Assembly (NCBI GenBank): GCA_020091685.1
Contig: CM034595.1
Span: 42,554,351 to 42,618,350 of the forward strand
Length of the DNA stretch: 64,000 nucleotides
Source: Lutjanus erythropterus
Taxonomy: Eukaryota; Chordata; Actinopteri; Lutjaniformes; Lutjanidae
Direction: 5' to 3'
Shown here: one piece after another, positions 23,025 to 33,922 of the stretch
How the letters are laid out: every line of letters starts with the position of its first letter
How positions within the stretch are numbered: the first letter of the stretch is position 1
Notes under the pieces: model-generated
The model's database searches: none
Seen by the model: only the letters and a program-made list of their open reading frames with translations
What the model was told of the DNA's origin: nothing
Made by a program: the position numbers and the translations under genes

Positions 23025-26000
23025 GTATAAAAAGTAAACGTGACGAGGCCTGGTCACAGTGGAACATTACTATCAGCGTATTAAACTGTAAATGCAACTT
23101 TGAATCTGTAACAACACACCATCTTTGTGAACTGATCATATGTTTCAAATGTAAACTTTATTTTGAAATGTAAATAGAAACTATAACTATGAAATAAATG
23201 GAGTGGCATTAAGGTACATGTACTTTACAACTGTAAATGCACATTTCTACTTTCTACCACTGGTTGCCGAGACGTTAAATAAGCTTATTTGTGATTGGAT
23301 GATTTTTTTGACTGTTTAATCACGTCAAATAATCCAGATTCTCCACAGCTCTCAAACCAGATTACCACTACCTTTAATTTATTACCTTTACCATTTTTTT
23401 TTCTGAGAGACGGCCCACGAGCTCTTTCTCAGCCGCGACCAGGAGTGTGTCGTGTTACACTGGACGGCACCCTGCAGGTGTGAGCATGTGAGGCCGTGAG
23501 AGAGTGAAACAGGATGATGGAGAATATTGAACAACTTTCCCTGGAAGAATAATAAAGGCCAAAAATACAAACTGAGTCAGAATTAGGAAATATTCAGGGT
23601 GCACAAGGAGTGAAAGGGCCTGAAATACTGATTTAGGATTCACTAACACAAACTCTTATCTGTCTTAATCCTAGCTTTGGAGAGCATCGTTAAGAATGTC
23701 CCTGTTAAAACTAATCTACGATTACAAAATATCTCGAACTCAATAAACTGAGATTATTCAAATCCCTCGTGGTGTAATCGCACCCAAGTGCCACCATGTA
23801 ATCTCAACCGAACGTGTTTTGCATTCATCTGCCTCTTTCTCTCCCTCTCTCCCAGACAGCATGTAAATAAACCTTCCTGTGGTGTGGGACGGTGTAAACT
23901 TCAGAATTTGCTGCTTATTTTGTTCATTAAAATATTAATCGCAGATTAAGCCCCTTAATACCCTGTGGATTGCCATTTTAGAAAACAAATACAATAGTTC
24001 CCCCACTCTTTTCTTTGCAGAAACCTCCTGGCATCTCAGGAATCAGCCGCATGTTTCGGTGCTGAAAGAAAGACAGGAAAGGATAGAACTGTAATCCCTA
24101 TCAATGCACTTTAGAAACCACCTTCTTGCTAAAATGTGTGACTAATGGGCACAAATCTGCGGCTTTAGAAGCTGTCAGCGAGGACTGCCTAGGCCGTTGT
24201 TCCACTATTCACCGCATAAACGTAATAAACCCGTCCCGTTTGTTTTTGCCATTGCTCGAGTCTTTTTGTCTCCGCTCAGAGCAAATGTACCTTGAGGTCT
24301 TGTGTAGGGTTTCTCTTTTCAAGCTGCAGCTCCTTTTTTTTTTTTTGCTTTTCCTCCTCCCGCCCGGTCTGTGTGCTGCTTCGTGGTGCCGTAATGACAT
24401 TAAAACACGAACACTTAAAGGGCTTTTGGTGAGAGCCGCATTGTCTGCTGTGAAGGCTTCCAAAAAGAGGCTTTTATTTTGTTGTGGGATTTAATGCCAG
24501 TGTGTGTTACCTGATAACATTAAGGCAGAGCAGGGAAGCAGGAATATTCCCTGACTGGCAAAGCTTCAAGAATATTGACCACCAACAGGATTGCAGCTGA
24601 TGCCGGCCATGTATATTCATGTGCTCAGAACGGCCTGATTATAGCTATTACAGAATTATATCCGGGGAAGCGCAATTCATTAGCCCTGATTTCTCTTTAT
24701 CTAGCGTCAGAGTGCAAGGCTAGCTTAGTGAAGCAGGGCTGGATGATGTCCCTGTATTTTCACAGCCAGATGCAAAAAAAAAGAGAAGAGTTAAGAGTCC
24801 TTGTCAACTTCTCAGTTTCCGAGACCTTGTGCAATGCCAGGAAAGAAAATACTCGTAATGTAAAAGTTATCAAAGGTGAGGCCTTATACATCAATAGTCG
24901 GATGAGAAAAAAAACATAAACCCCTAAAAGTTCCTTCACAGTATATTCAGAGTGGGTTTTTTTCTGGCAGGTGAGATTTTGTGGATCCAAATCAATTTAT
25001 GTTGTTGTTTTTGCAATGGCAGTTAAATACACTTTGGGAAATGAGGTGAATGAAACCTATAAAATGAAGTTTGCTTCCAGCTGAATAGTTAATTCAGTGC
25101 ATCCAGAAAAAAAAAAAAAAAAAAAGCTAGTCTCTTTTTTTTTCTCCTCCCCTCGCTGCCGTATGTGAGGGAGAAATAATGACAGTGTTTCGGCGTTGTT
25201 TGATCATCCTTAGCAAATTTGAATGCCAAATTTGTTTTGCAGGTGTTGCTCATGGAATAATTGAGCTGCATAATGTGGATAAGGTGTTGCTACCATACTA
25301 CACTTAATACGCATTTTAAGCACCAAAACAGCTCCAGCCGGTACGGAAGCCTGAAATCATTACAACTTTAGTTTTTGAGGCAAAAATGGATTTTGCAATG
25401 GACATGGTTTGTCTTTATTAGAGAAAACATGTTTTTAATGTGCAAAGATAGAATAAAATAGATTAGAATAATTAGAATAAATCATGTCTCAGTCATCAGA
25501 AACAGTGGCGGACCCTGAGTTATCTGAGTGGCAGAGACAAAAGAAAATAAACCAAATGCATCATACATTTAGGGTTTAACAATTATAATCCCTGTTTTAT
25601 TATGTGACATAAAGTACAACAAGTTCCACAACTCTGCAATAAAAGCACACAGAGAACTACTAACTTTATTTTCTAACAAAGTTAGAACACTTTATCCTCA
25701 GGGTTGCCAGATCTGTGGTTTTCCCTCAGAACTGGGCTACTTTTGACATGTTGCAGCGGGCTGATTTTTTTTTTTCCCCCCCACTGGTTGGTAGACCTAT
25801 TTTGCATGTAAATTACATTAATAATATCTATAAATAAAAATCCATATTGTAAAAGGAATAATTTATTTGTACCAAATTCTGTCACACTACTGCCCACATG
25901 CATACGCGCACACACGATGTGCCTATGTTCTCTGCCATTTGGCTGATTTTGTCACACAGATGTGGCAACACTGTTTATTATGTTTTATGTACAACAGCAG

Positions 26001-26085
26001 CATCCAAGAGGCAGCAATTTTATTTATTTATTTATTTGGGAATAATTTTATACTCAAGACATTAAAAAAAAGATACTACACGTGG
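23025..26085. other. Repeat-poor region with a candidate regulatory block at 24000-24800
   Basis: The block at about 24000-24800 is repeat-free and moderately GC, with ordered ATTA/TAAT words ('caattcattagccctgattt', 'cctgattatagctattac'). It carries frames of 122 (24126-24494) and 114 codons (24575-24919) with no recognisable domain. A poly(A) of about 18 lies at 25108-25125. The region could be conserved non-coding DNA, or conceivably a transcript lacking coding capacity. Confidence 0.28.
26019..26037. repeat. (TTTA)n short tandem repeat
   Basis: Four to five units of TTTA. Confidence 0.85.
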
Positions 26086-26089
26086 AGGT

Positions 26090-26450
26090 CAAATGTGCAA
26101 GCGGCTTATTCTGACCTATATTTCTGTTTTTTGTTAGGTGGCGACCTCTGGTGGGGGCAGTAAGTTTGACGGTATAAAGAGCGAGAAAATCCGCACATGG
26201 AGGAGGTGAAGTGGATGGATGGCTAAAATCCCAAGTAGTTTTTTTTTGCCTAAACCTACCCTACCAGTTTTTATGGGTAAATGCAACCAAACTGCAACCA
26301 TTTTACAATGTAAACCACGTGTGTCATGTGACTGACGTGCTGCAGTTAAGGTTCAATAAGCCTGTCGCTGGTGGTATTTTCGACCGGTCGTGTGTCATTT
26401 TGGGAGAAATTTGTGTCAAACTATTTTATCGTGTTGTTAGTTAGTTATGT
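26090..26450 (+). repeat. Teleost interspersed repeat ('ggtggcgacctctggtg')
   Basis: The phrases 'aggtggcgacctctggtg', 'gcgagaaaatccgcac', 'tggaggaggtgaagtggatg', 'gcctaaacctaccc' and 'aaaccacgtgtgtcatgtga' follow each other in the order of a frequent teleost repeat. Its class (SINE-like or DNA element) is uncertain. The window has a similar 'cctaaacctaacc' phrase at about 38980, in a different repeat. Confidence 0.5.
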
Positions 26451-26639
26451 TATTTATTGTGTCATTCACATAAGTATCTGCAGCCCCCATGAATTTATAA
26501 GAACCCCCCAAAAAATACTGTTAGAGTGATGAAACCTCGGTCACACAAAAATATCACCTCTTACCTCCTCATGACATTTCTGTGACCTGACCTGACAAAA
26601 ACTTCTTAAAACTTCTCTGCTTGTGAAAGCTTTGGGAAT

Positions 26640-26832
26640 GTTTGATATATCTTTTCATTTATCCTTTTTTATTCTTCTTAATTGATCATCCTTGTTTTAT
26701 TTTTCGCTCCCTCCTCTTCCTTGGCTTTTATTCTATTTTATCTGTCTTGTCTGGTTTTATTTTCTTTTGTGAAGCACTTTGTAACATTGTTAAGAAAATT
26801 GCCTTAGAAATAAAGTTTATTATTATTAGTAT
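26640..26832 (+). mobile_element. 3' end of a non-LTR retrotransposon (LINE)
   Basis: The sequence 'tgtgaagcactttgtaac' followed by 'gttaagaaaattgc' and 'aataaagtttattattatta' is the characteristic 3' untranslated end of teleost CR1/L2-group LINEs, which finish in a short ATT-type tail. Only about 190 bp is recognisable. The reverse transcriptase body is absent, so this is a 5'-truncated copy. Confidence 0.65.
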
Positions 26833-27260
26833 GATTATTCCAAATCCATTTTATTGTCTTTTATTGTCACAAATCTGCCACTTTCTCTCCTAAAAATCAG
26901 AAATTAGGAGAAACATTCTTGTTTTCAGACACATGATCCACAACAGGAACATATTTTGAGCTCACCCCCTTTTCTGTGACTGGCGGCGTACCTGAACCTA
27001 TCAGAGCTGGCCTGTCGTGATAAACCCCACCCATCTGGAGCACCAGGGAAATAAAACAAACGCTCAGCCACTCTGTGACCCAGGCCTGGCTCGCACAGCG
27101 AATAAAGCAGCTTTAATATAAACCACAGAGAGCCTCCGCTGTGGGTTTACGATGGAGATATGTGCTGTATGTACACACCAGAATCAGTCTGCTCTGGTGT
27201 CTTGGGCGCGTCGTGCTCCTCCTCTTGTCTTCCCAGGCAGAAGCTCTATAAACACACTGA
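26833..27260. other. Unique DNA
   Basis: Nothing recognised. Confidence 0.35.
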
Positions 27261-27268
27261 GCCACATG

Positions 27269-27311
27269 TAAATACACAAACACACACACACGCACGTGCA
27301 CGCACACACTC
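27269..27311. repeat. CA-rich imperfect microsatellite
   Basis: (CA)n interrupted by CG: 'acacacgcacgtgcacgcac'. Confidence 0.8.
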
Positions 27312-27319
27312 AAGACAAT

Positions 27320-28160
27320 GGCTATTACCAGGCACACCTGGGTTCCCGCCTGCGCCATCCTCCTAATATCTTTTAAATCTTCACATAAGGTATGCCTTCC
27401 ATAGGGCTTACAATACCATTTGCTCTAATAAATTCTTTTGGCAGCGCTGAGTGCAAGCTGCTTCTCCAAGGCCCCAGGAGGAGCATGGAGGGGAGCGGGA
27501 AGGGAGAGGCAGCCCAAAATATGAGGATAAATAGTGGGGAATCCTCCAGGACCCCGGCCCTGGTAATCAACATTCTTCCAACTGGAAACATTTTCCAATT
27601 CTTCATCTTCATTTAGCTTCCTTACCTAGTAATTCTTAGCAGCGGGCTGCAATAATTTGCACTGACGCCTGAATCGAAAACGCAGGAAGGATCCAAATTG
27701 AAGGTTTTTTTGGAGGGACGAGGGGAGTGTGGAATGAGAAAGAGAAGGAGAAAGAGGAGGGGATTGTGATAAGCAAATGAAATTAATGACGGCGAGTGTT
27801 TGTCTAGTGAAGACAGGAAGGAGCACGGTGTCGGGTGCCATGTTAAACACTCCTCACATGGTAAAGTAGCTAATCCAGGCTCCCTCCATCTCAAGCCTCT
27901 GTGTGATTACAGCGAACAGTCTCCTCATCGTGAACGCCGCGGAGCAGAGCGGCGGCCCTAGTTACCTCTCCAACAAGAGGCTCATTAAGAGAGAGTCAGA
28001 AAGAGAGTGAGAAGGAGGGAGGAGGAAAAAAAAAACGATTTTTAAGTGTTGACTAATAGAGGAGCTCCAAGGTATTTATTTCTTATTGTTTCCCTGCAAA
28101 GTCATTATGCCACACTGGAGGTTCTTCTTTCCGCTCCCTGGCAGAGAGCAAGAGGTACAG
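27320..28160. other. Candidate conserved non-coding blocks
   Basis: Repeat-poor and moderately GC, for example 27390-27660 and 27880-28110, with words such as 'caataccatttgctctaata' and 'ctctccaacaagaggctcat'. Frames of up to 90 codons are unrecognised. A regulatory role is inferred only from texture. Confidence 0.25.
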
Positions 28161-28163
28161 GGG

Positions 28164-28202
28164 ATGTGTGTGTGTGTGTGTCTGCGCATGTGTGTGTGTG
28201 TT
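28164..28202. repeat. (TG)n microsatellite, interrupted
   Basis: Two TG runs separated by 'ctgcgca'. Confidence 0.9.
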
Positions 28203-28599
28203 GGTGTTTTCTTTCCCCTATTCCACCCGCCCTCACTCCTACTCTACTTTAAAGGGGAGGAGGCGATGGCTTGAGGCAAGCCTGAATCTCCAACACTGAG
28301 ATGCACTTCTATTGTGGCTCTCAGCACATGAACTGTCACTTGTTACGTTAAATTATAGATCGCCTCTCCTAATTCTCAGCCTGATATTTCTGGCAGAGGG
28401 GAGGAACACGCGGACAGGCAGCATCTGTTGGAACCGCTGATGAAGTCCAAAAAAACCTTTTTATACTCTGCACCCATTTGTCACCCGCTCTGACAACGCC
28501 GGCTTCACCTGATCTCCTCATCCTCAAGCCTGCAGAGAAAACTGCAAAGGTGAAGTTAAAGGGGAAATCTGTAATAAATCAGAAAATGACCATGGTGTG
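28203..28599. other. Unique DNA
   Basis: No gene or repeat recognised. Moderately GC, continuous in texture with the candidate regulatory blocks upstream. Confidence 0.3.
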
Positions 28600-29060
28600 C
28601 AGTGTTTGGAAGGGTTACTTTAAAAAATACTCCATTACAAATACTAATTACTTGTTAAAAACGTACTCAGTAACCAAATCCAAGCATCACAATGATAAAG
28701 TACAGTAATTTGATCTCTTTCCATTAGTTTTGTATTACCTCAGTAACAAATATGGCCAAATTGTTGAGGCTAATAGAATATTTAGTGTTTGTTTCTAGGT
28801 TTGTCGTTGCATTTAAATGTAGTTTGCTATTCACACTTAACACTCAAACATAAATTAAACTGCCATAAACTTATTCCCAAAATATTTTTCAGTAGTTGCC
28901 GTAGTGTTGACAGGTTAGCTAGCTAACTGGATTTCTGTGCAGCTAACATTAGCAGTCAGTCTGTGTAGCTGTTAGCGGTTGGTCTGTATCACTAACTTCA
29001 GCAGTTTTCTACCCTAATTAAAAAATCCCATTACATGTAATCCATTACTCCTCAAGCCTG
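28600..29060 (+). mobile_element. hAT-like non-autonomous element, copy 2
   Basis: Starts CAGTGTTTGGAAGGGTTACT and ends near 'ccattactcctcaagcctg', the decayed equivalent of CCATTACTCCCCAACACTG. The middle contains 'ggttagctagctaactgg', 'atttctgtgcagctaacatt' and 'tctgtgtagctgttagc'. The same phrases occur inverted at about 60400-60500, which defines a family with a third copy there. It is about 460 bp with no coding capacity. Confidence 0.65.
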
Positions 29061-29315
29061 ATGGTATGTCATCAGAAATTAAGGAAACATGCTAAACTGA
29101 AATATTTGCTACTCTGACAGCAACACTACAGCTGCTTTGTAATTTCCATTCCGGGCTGGAACAACTATTTTAATTTGCCAATTTCATGTTAATTAGAGAT
29201 CAAATTAATGCTGAATGTTTGCAGAATGAGTAAGTATCTATTCATGAGTCATAAGAAATCATTAATAATCTTTTAGAAAGAGAAGACATTTCAAATGTTG
29301 AAATTGAATAATATG

Positions 29316-29710
29316 TTAAAGGAGTCTGGTAGGCAGTGAGACAGGAAGTCACTGAACTCAAACTCCAGAGTGTGTATTTTCAGATCAGCAGACTTTTGTT
29401 TTCAGGAAAACGGACTTGGTTTTACATCAACAGACACCTGACATTTACAAACAGCTGATCAACTTACAGTGGAGGATTAGCTGTCCCCTGTCATTGCGCA
29501 CTTGTCTTGCACTCCTGCAGTGTTCCTGCAGCCTGCCTGAGCTTCCTCGAGTCTGGGGAGGAGGGGGTGGGGGAAACAACTCACTTCAATTTTAGACTGT
29601 GTATTAAATAGGATTTCAAACTACTTAATATACAGTCAGTGGCTTCAACTCAGCATTTGGACTGCTGCACTTATTTTTAGGCGTCAAATTGTTACATATT
29701 GCACCTTTAA
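29316..29710 (+). mobile_element. TTAA-bounded MITE-like element (possible)
   Basis: The left boundary is TTAAAGGAGTCTGG and the right boundary is CATATTGCACCTTTAA, whose reverse complement is TTAAAGGTGCAATATG. The TTAA at both ends plus AGGwG inverted termini fit a piggyBac-type non-autonomous element. The right end phrase 'gttacatattgcacctttaa' is frequent in teleost genomes. The left end is only weakly matched, so the two ends may not belong together. Confidence 0.45.
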
Positions 29711-31004
29711 CTTTATCAAACAGAAAAAAGAAATTCCTGAAGGCGAAAACTGATTTATCCTCATTAGAAACAATTAAAAAAAAACACATTTTATCTGTTT
29801 TTCCACTAACTTTATATGAGCTCCCTGTTTGAGCCTCATCTTCCCTGCTGCAAATATTTCAAGGTTAAATGGTTTAATAGTAATTATAGTAAAGCAACAT
29901 TCGAATATTACACCATCTAAATACAGTTTTATCAGTTCTCAATTGTCTTAACAATAGTTTAATTGTTAGCTCTGCCGCCCACACAATGGTTGGGCAAAGA
30001 CAAAACCCACTAATGGCTCAGCAAAGAAGAAGATGAATAAAATTAAAAGACACCTGCACACCTCTTCTCTTCTATTTGAATAGATTTCTTTGTTAATTTT
30101 GGAAGCGAGTTCAGTCATTACAAAGAACACATAGTGTCCCCTAAGCTGCAGTTTAAAGCATTTAAGCATTTATCAGCACAATAGCCTATTCAATTACACT
30201 GATAACAAATGCAAAGTAGTGCATCTGTTGATTCCAACTTTTTCTATTTTTTTTTTTTTTTTTTGGAATATCTTACGTCTTGCTTCAGAAAATTTAAACT
30301 TGACATTATGAAACGGATGCTGAAACTTAATCTGAATTAATTTCCTTCAGTATAATCCTGATTCTGCTGTCATTAATCAGTCTGTAAATAGTCTGTGCTG
30401 TTAATTGTTGAGAGGCACCCACGACTGCAATAATCACTTTGACTTTTCAGAGCATCAAAGGTCAAAGGTGTTTCTGAGGATAAACACTTTGAGGAGTTTG
30501 GAAAGATGTGATGAGTCAGAGATAGCGGCATACAGGCAAAGCATGATGGGAAATGGCTTCCCATGAGATGTGTGAATTGTTTTTGTTTTTTTTCATGTGT
30601 ATGCAGAGATGATGCACTGTGGTTTGCATTGCATATTGTATTTTTACGTTGAAACCAAAGGTAAATTTCCACATTGTGAGCAATAAAGTTTTTGTATTAA
30701 ATAAAGTATTTTGAGTTTTAACTCAAAAAAGTCCAGGCTATTTTGTAATCATTCAAACATTTTCATTGTTGTGAAAGCCAGCAATCATGACTTATTTTAA
30801 CGTGCATGAAAGACACACGGCAAGTTTTCATTATATGTTACTTTCAAATGATAACAAAGATGGGTCACTCACAAACAATGCATGCTGGGAAGTCTAATGC
30901 TGCTGCTGCTGCTAATATGCTGATCATGTCTCTTTAGAAACTCAGTTTAATGAGTTGAATGAATTCTGTGCAGTCAGTTCATTCTCAACTCATCTCTCAA
31001 CTCA
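29711..31004. other. Unique AT-rich DNA
   Basis: Contains a poly(T) of about 18 at 30246-30264. There is no supported gene; the 99-codon minus frame at 30373-30672 is unrecognised. Confidence 0.35.
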
Positions 31005-32272
31005 TTTCAAGTCAAAAGATGTCAAGTTAGAAGAACTCATATTTATACTGTAAGTTCTGATTAGAAATACTAGAATTTTTTAGTTTAATTAACCTGAATA
31101 AATAGAACTTGTATATTTATGTTCAGTTAATGAGAAAAGATTAGTTTTTCTGCTAAATTATATGATTTTTCTTTTTTTTACAGTGATGTATGATGACTCA
31201 AAAAAACAAAAATGCACAAGTTTGTCAAAATGTCAGCTGTGTCCTCCCTCTACGACCTGACTCAAAGTGCATCACATACTTTAATTTTCTTTAATTAAAC
31301 GTACCTGATGGGTGGAGTTAACCAAACTTTAACAGAAACTTTAATGATCTCTGTTGTGTTGTTGCAGCAGAGAAACAAGACAACAAGTATAACTAAAATT
31401 TGCAGTACTGTGTAATAAAATCTGCACAAAGATTAGTTTATTTCAGTAAATTTGTCAATTAAAACGTGTTCAGAGTTGATTCTGCTAAAACGCAGATGAC
31501 TGCCCCAAAACTGTGTCACCATTTTGAAATCAATTTGTACCATTAATGTTTTTCGGATCCAAGTTGTCTTAAATTAAAGCAACATTTCACTTAAATTCCA
31601 TCAGTAGAACCAGTAGGATTTGTCCAAGCTGTTCATAAACACACCAAAAAGGGTGCAAGGGTGCAAAAATCCCAACATTTTGAGTTGGTCTCGAGCGATA
31701 ATGGATAATGAGAAAATAAGGAAGTACAAGCAGAGTGCAGGGTCTCTGCAGATGCAGCCACCATCACACGCTTACAGTGGGAGAGTGAAACTTATCAACT
31801 TATCATTTCAAATCAAAAGACTTAAAGTTAGAAGAACTCACATTCATAAGTTCTTAAGGTAAATGCTAGAAATTTTAAGTTTAATTCACTATATAGTAAA
31901 ATATGTACAAAAATGAGCTTATTTCAATTAAATTGTCCATTAAAACACATTCGAAGTTGATCATAGTAAAGTACAGATGATGAAAATGTGTCACCATTTT
32001 AAAATCATTTTGTACCTTTAATGTTTACAGATTCAAGCTGCATTAATTAAAGCCACATTTCACCTAAATTCCATATTTTAGAATTAAAGATTTTTGACAA
32101 AAACGTAGTAATATTGTCCAAACGTCAGCTGCAGCCTCGCTCACAAGCCTGAGTCAAAGTGCTTCAAATACTTTAATCTGCTTAACGTACCTGATGGGTG
32201 GAGTTAACCACGACAAGATGAAACTTTAATGATCTCTGTTGTGTTGTTGCTGCAGAGAAACAAGAAGGCAGG
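31005..32272 (+). repeat. Diverged local tandem duplication of a non-coding unit
   Basis: Three modules recur. Module B, 'gttagaagaactca', is at 31026 and 31827. Module C is at about 31424-31600 and 31908-32073 and shares 'tgtgtcaccattttRaaatca', 'ttgtacc', 'taatgttt' and 'tttcacYtaaattccat'. Module A is at about 31229-31385 and 32125-32270 and shares 'acgtacctgatgggtgg', 'agttaacca', 'aaactttaatgatctctg' and 'ttgtgttgttg'. The order is B-A-C then B-C-A, so at least two partial units are present with one rearranged or deleted. Module A is the best preserved. There is no open frame across it. The beginning of module B resembles a teleost MITE ending 'ttttttacagtg'. Confidence 0.7.
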
Positions 32273-32880
32273 AGGGGGAAGAAAAACAGAATCTGAACAT
32301 AAAACAGGAGTCAGACAAACACATGCAGCCGACAAATTCAAGGCATGTTAAGTAGAATGGATGAGTGGGAAGACTGGGTGACAGCATGAATAACTTACAT
32401 GCATGGATTCACTTACAGTTGCTGTTACAGATGGTACAATATTCATTGCTCACTAAAATATACATTACTAAATATCAAGAGGTGCATTACAGTTGTAATG
32501 CACAATAAAGATTAGAAATAGCTTTATAGATATATCCTTTAAAACATTGAAGATATTTACATAGAGCAGTGCCAAGTGTGCTTAAAAGACTTTTTTTTTT
32601 ATAGAGAAATGTATGTTTTTTGTAATATCCACGGTCTTTCTAATGCATCACATATTACCTGCTGATCCATACAGCTGAAAATGGCTCGTACGCACTTTCT
32701 GACCAGGTCAGGTGTGCGTGAATCGCTGAGTTTCTGGCGTCTTTAGTTTTCTGAGGGCGTCATGTTCGCCTCCCTCCTCTCTGCAAGAGAATCTCTGCAT
32801 CCTCTCGGTTTGTTATACGACACCTCCTGGTAGAGACCGAGGCTGCAGCTCGGAGGCATCGCGCTCTCACTGTAACGGTC
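32273..32880. other. Unique AT-rich DNA
   Basis: No gene or repeat recognised. Confidence 0.35.
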
Positions 32881-32996
32881 TGTGTGTGGTGTGAGTGTGT
32901 GCGTGTGTGTGTGAGGGTCCACGATTGTACATACGTTGGCAGTGTCTGTTTGTATCTTTAAGAAGGAGAGAACAAGGCGGTGTGTTTGAGGAAGCA

Positions 32997-33029
<33 letters not shown>

Positions 33030-33060
33030 AAGCGAGAGAGAGAGAGAGAGAGAGAGTGTG
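32880..33060. repeat. Compound (TG)n/(GA)n microsatellite cluster
   Basis: Interrupted TG at 32880-32914, uninterrupted TG at 32997-33020, then a purine tract (GA)n at 33021-33056. Open frames across it encode only His-Thr or Cys-Val repeats and are artefacts. Confidence 0.95.
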
Positions 33061-33173
33061 CATACATACATACCCCCACTTAGGAAAGCCAACCACCCTC
33101 AGTGTCTCCAATGGCTTTGGGCCCTTTTCCTCTCTCCCATGGGGGCCCTTGATTGAAGCCAGAATTCCTCCAC

Positions 33174-33183
33174 GTGTGTGTGT

Positions 33184-33224
<41 letters not shown>

Positions 33225-33240
33225 AATGTGTTTGTTTGCG
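33174..33240. repeat. (TG)n microsatellite
   Basis: About 48 bp of near-perfect TG followed by degenerate TTTG units. Confidence 0.95.
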
Positions 33241-33850
33241 TGCGGGAGTGTCGGCCTCGCTGGGATTGCATTAGACAAAAGAGACGCACTTGCCAGCAGC
33301 TGTGGTGAAGACAGCAGCATCCCCACCCCACCTAAAGCACCCCATTGGTTCCTCCTTCCACTCCCAGCCTCCTTCGGTCCAGTTAGGCAACCGGAGCGGC
33401 GATGGCGCCCGCTCTGGAGAAGAAAAGGCCCCTCGGGAGGCTGGAAAGTGAATAAAGGAACGCGCAGAAAGAGAGAATAAGCATTTTTCATGCTTTTTTG
33501 TGTTTAATGCCATTTCCAAAAATAATGTGGGCCTCAGAAAACAGAAGGTAAAGATTTATAAGAAAACACACACATACACATACATGTCCGCACGCAGACA
33601 CACACAACGCATACACAAAATGCCAGTTTGGGGAGGGTTGTTGTGAATACCTGATTCTTCCCCCTCTTTTTTTTTCTCCTCATCTCCCTTTAAAAATCTG
33701 CAAATCCATTTGCTAAACAGCTGCACCTCTGTAGTGCACAGATAACAACCTGGGCCAGACTGGCTTTGCGGCAGCGAGTGGAGGCAGATAGGCCCAAATC
33801 TCTGGCCCTTTTTTCAAAAATGCTAATGACGAAGGAACCACTTCCCTGGC
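33241..33850. other. Moderately GC unique DNA
   Basis: Several overlapping frames on both strands (83-130 codons, 33080-33520) extend from the adjacent TG repeat. The non-repeat parts show no recognisable domain. A short CA-rich patch is at 33567-33606. Confidence 0.3.
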
Positions 33851-33851
33851 C

Positions 33852-33922
33852 AAAAAAAAAAAAAAAAGGGAAAAAAAGAAGAGAGATGGAGGGAGAGAGA
33901 GGGAGAGAGAGGGAGAGAGAAG
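33852..33922. repeat. Poly(A) plus (GGGAGAGA)n purine tract
   Basis: A16, then purine-rich sequence, then about four GGGAGAGA units at 33890-33921. A single T interrupts the tract at about 33887. Confidence 0.9.

Noticed and set aside
24126..24494. 122-codon open frame as an exon
   Set aside because: No domain recognised, an internal poly(T)-encoded Phe run, and an overlapping open frame on the other strand. Kept only as a candidate non-coding block.
32743..33519. Long open frames over 32.7-33.5 kb on both strands
   Set aside because: Driven by TG/GA microsatellites that encode His-Thr, Cys-Val or Arg-Glu repeats without stops.
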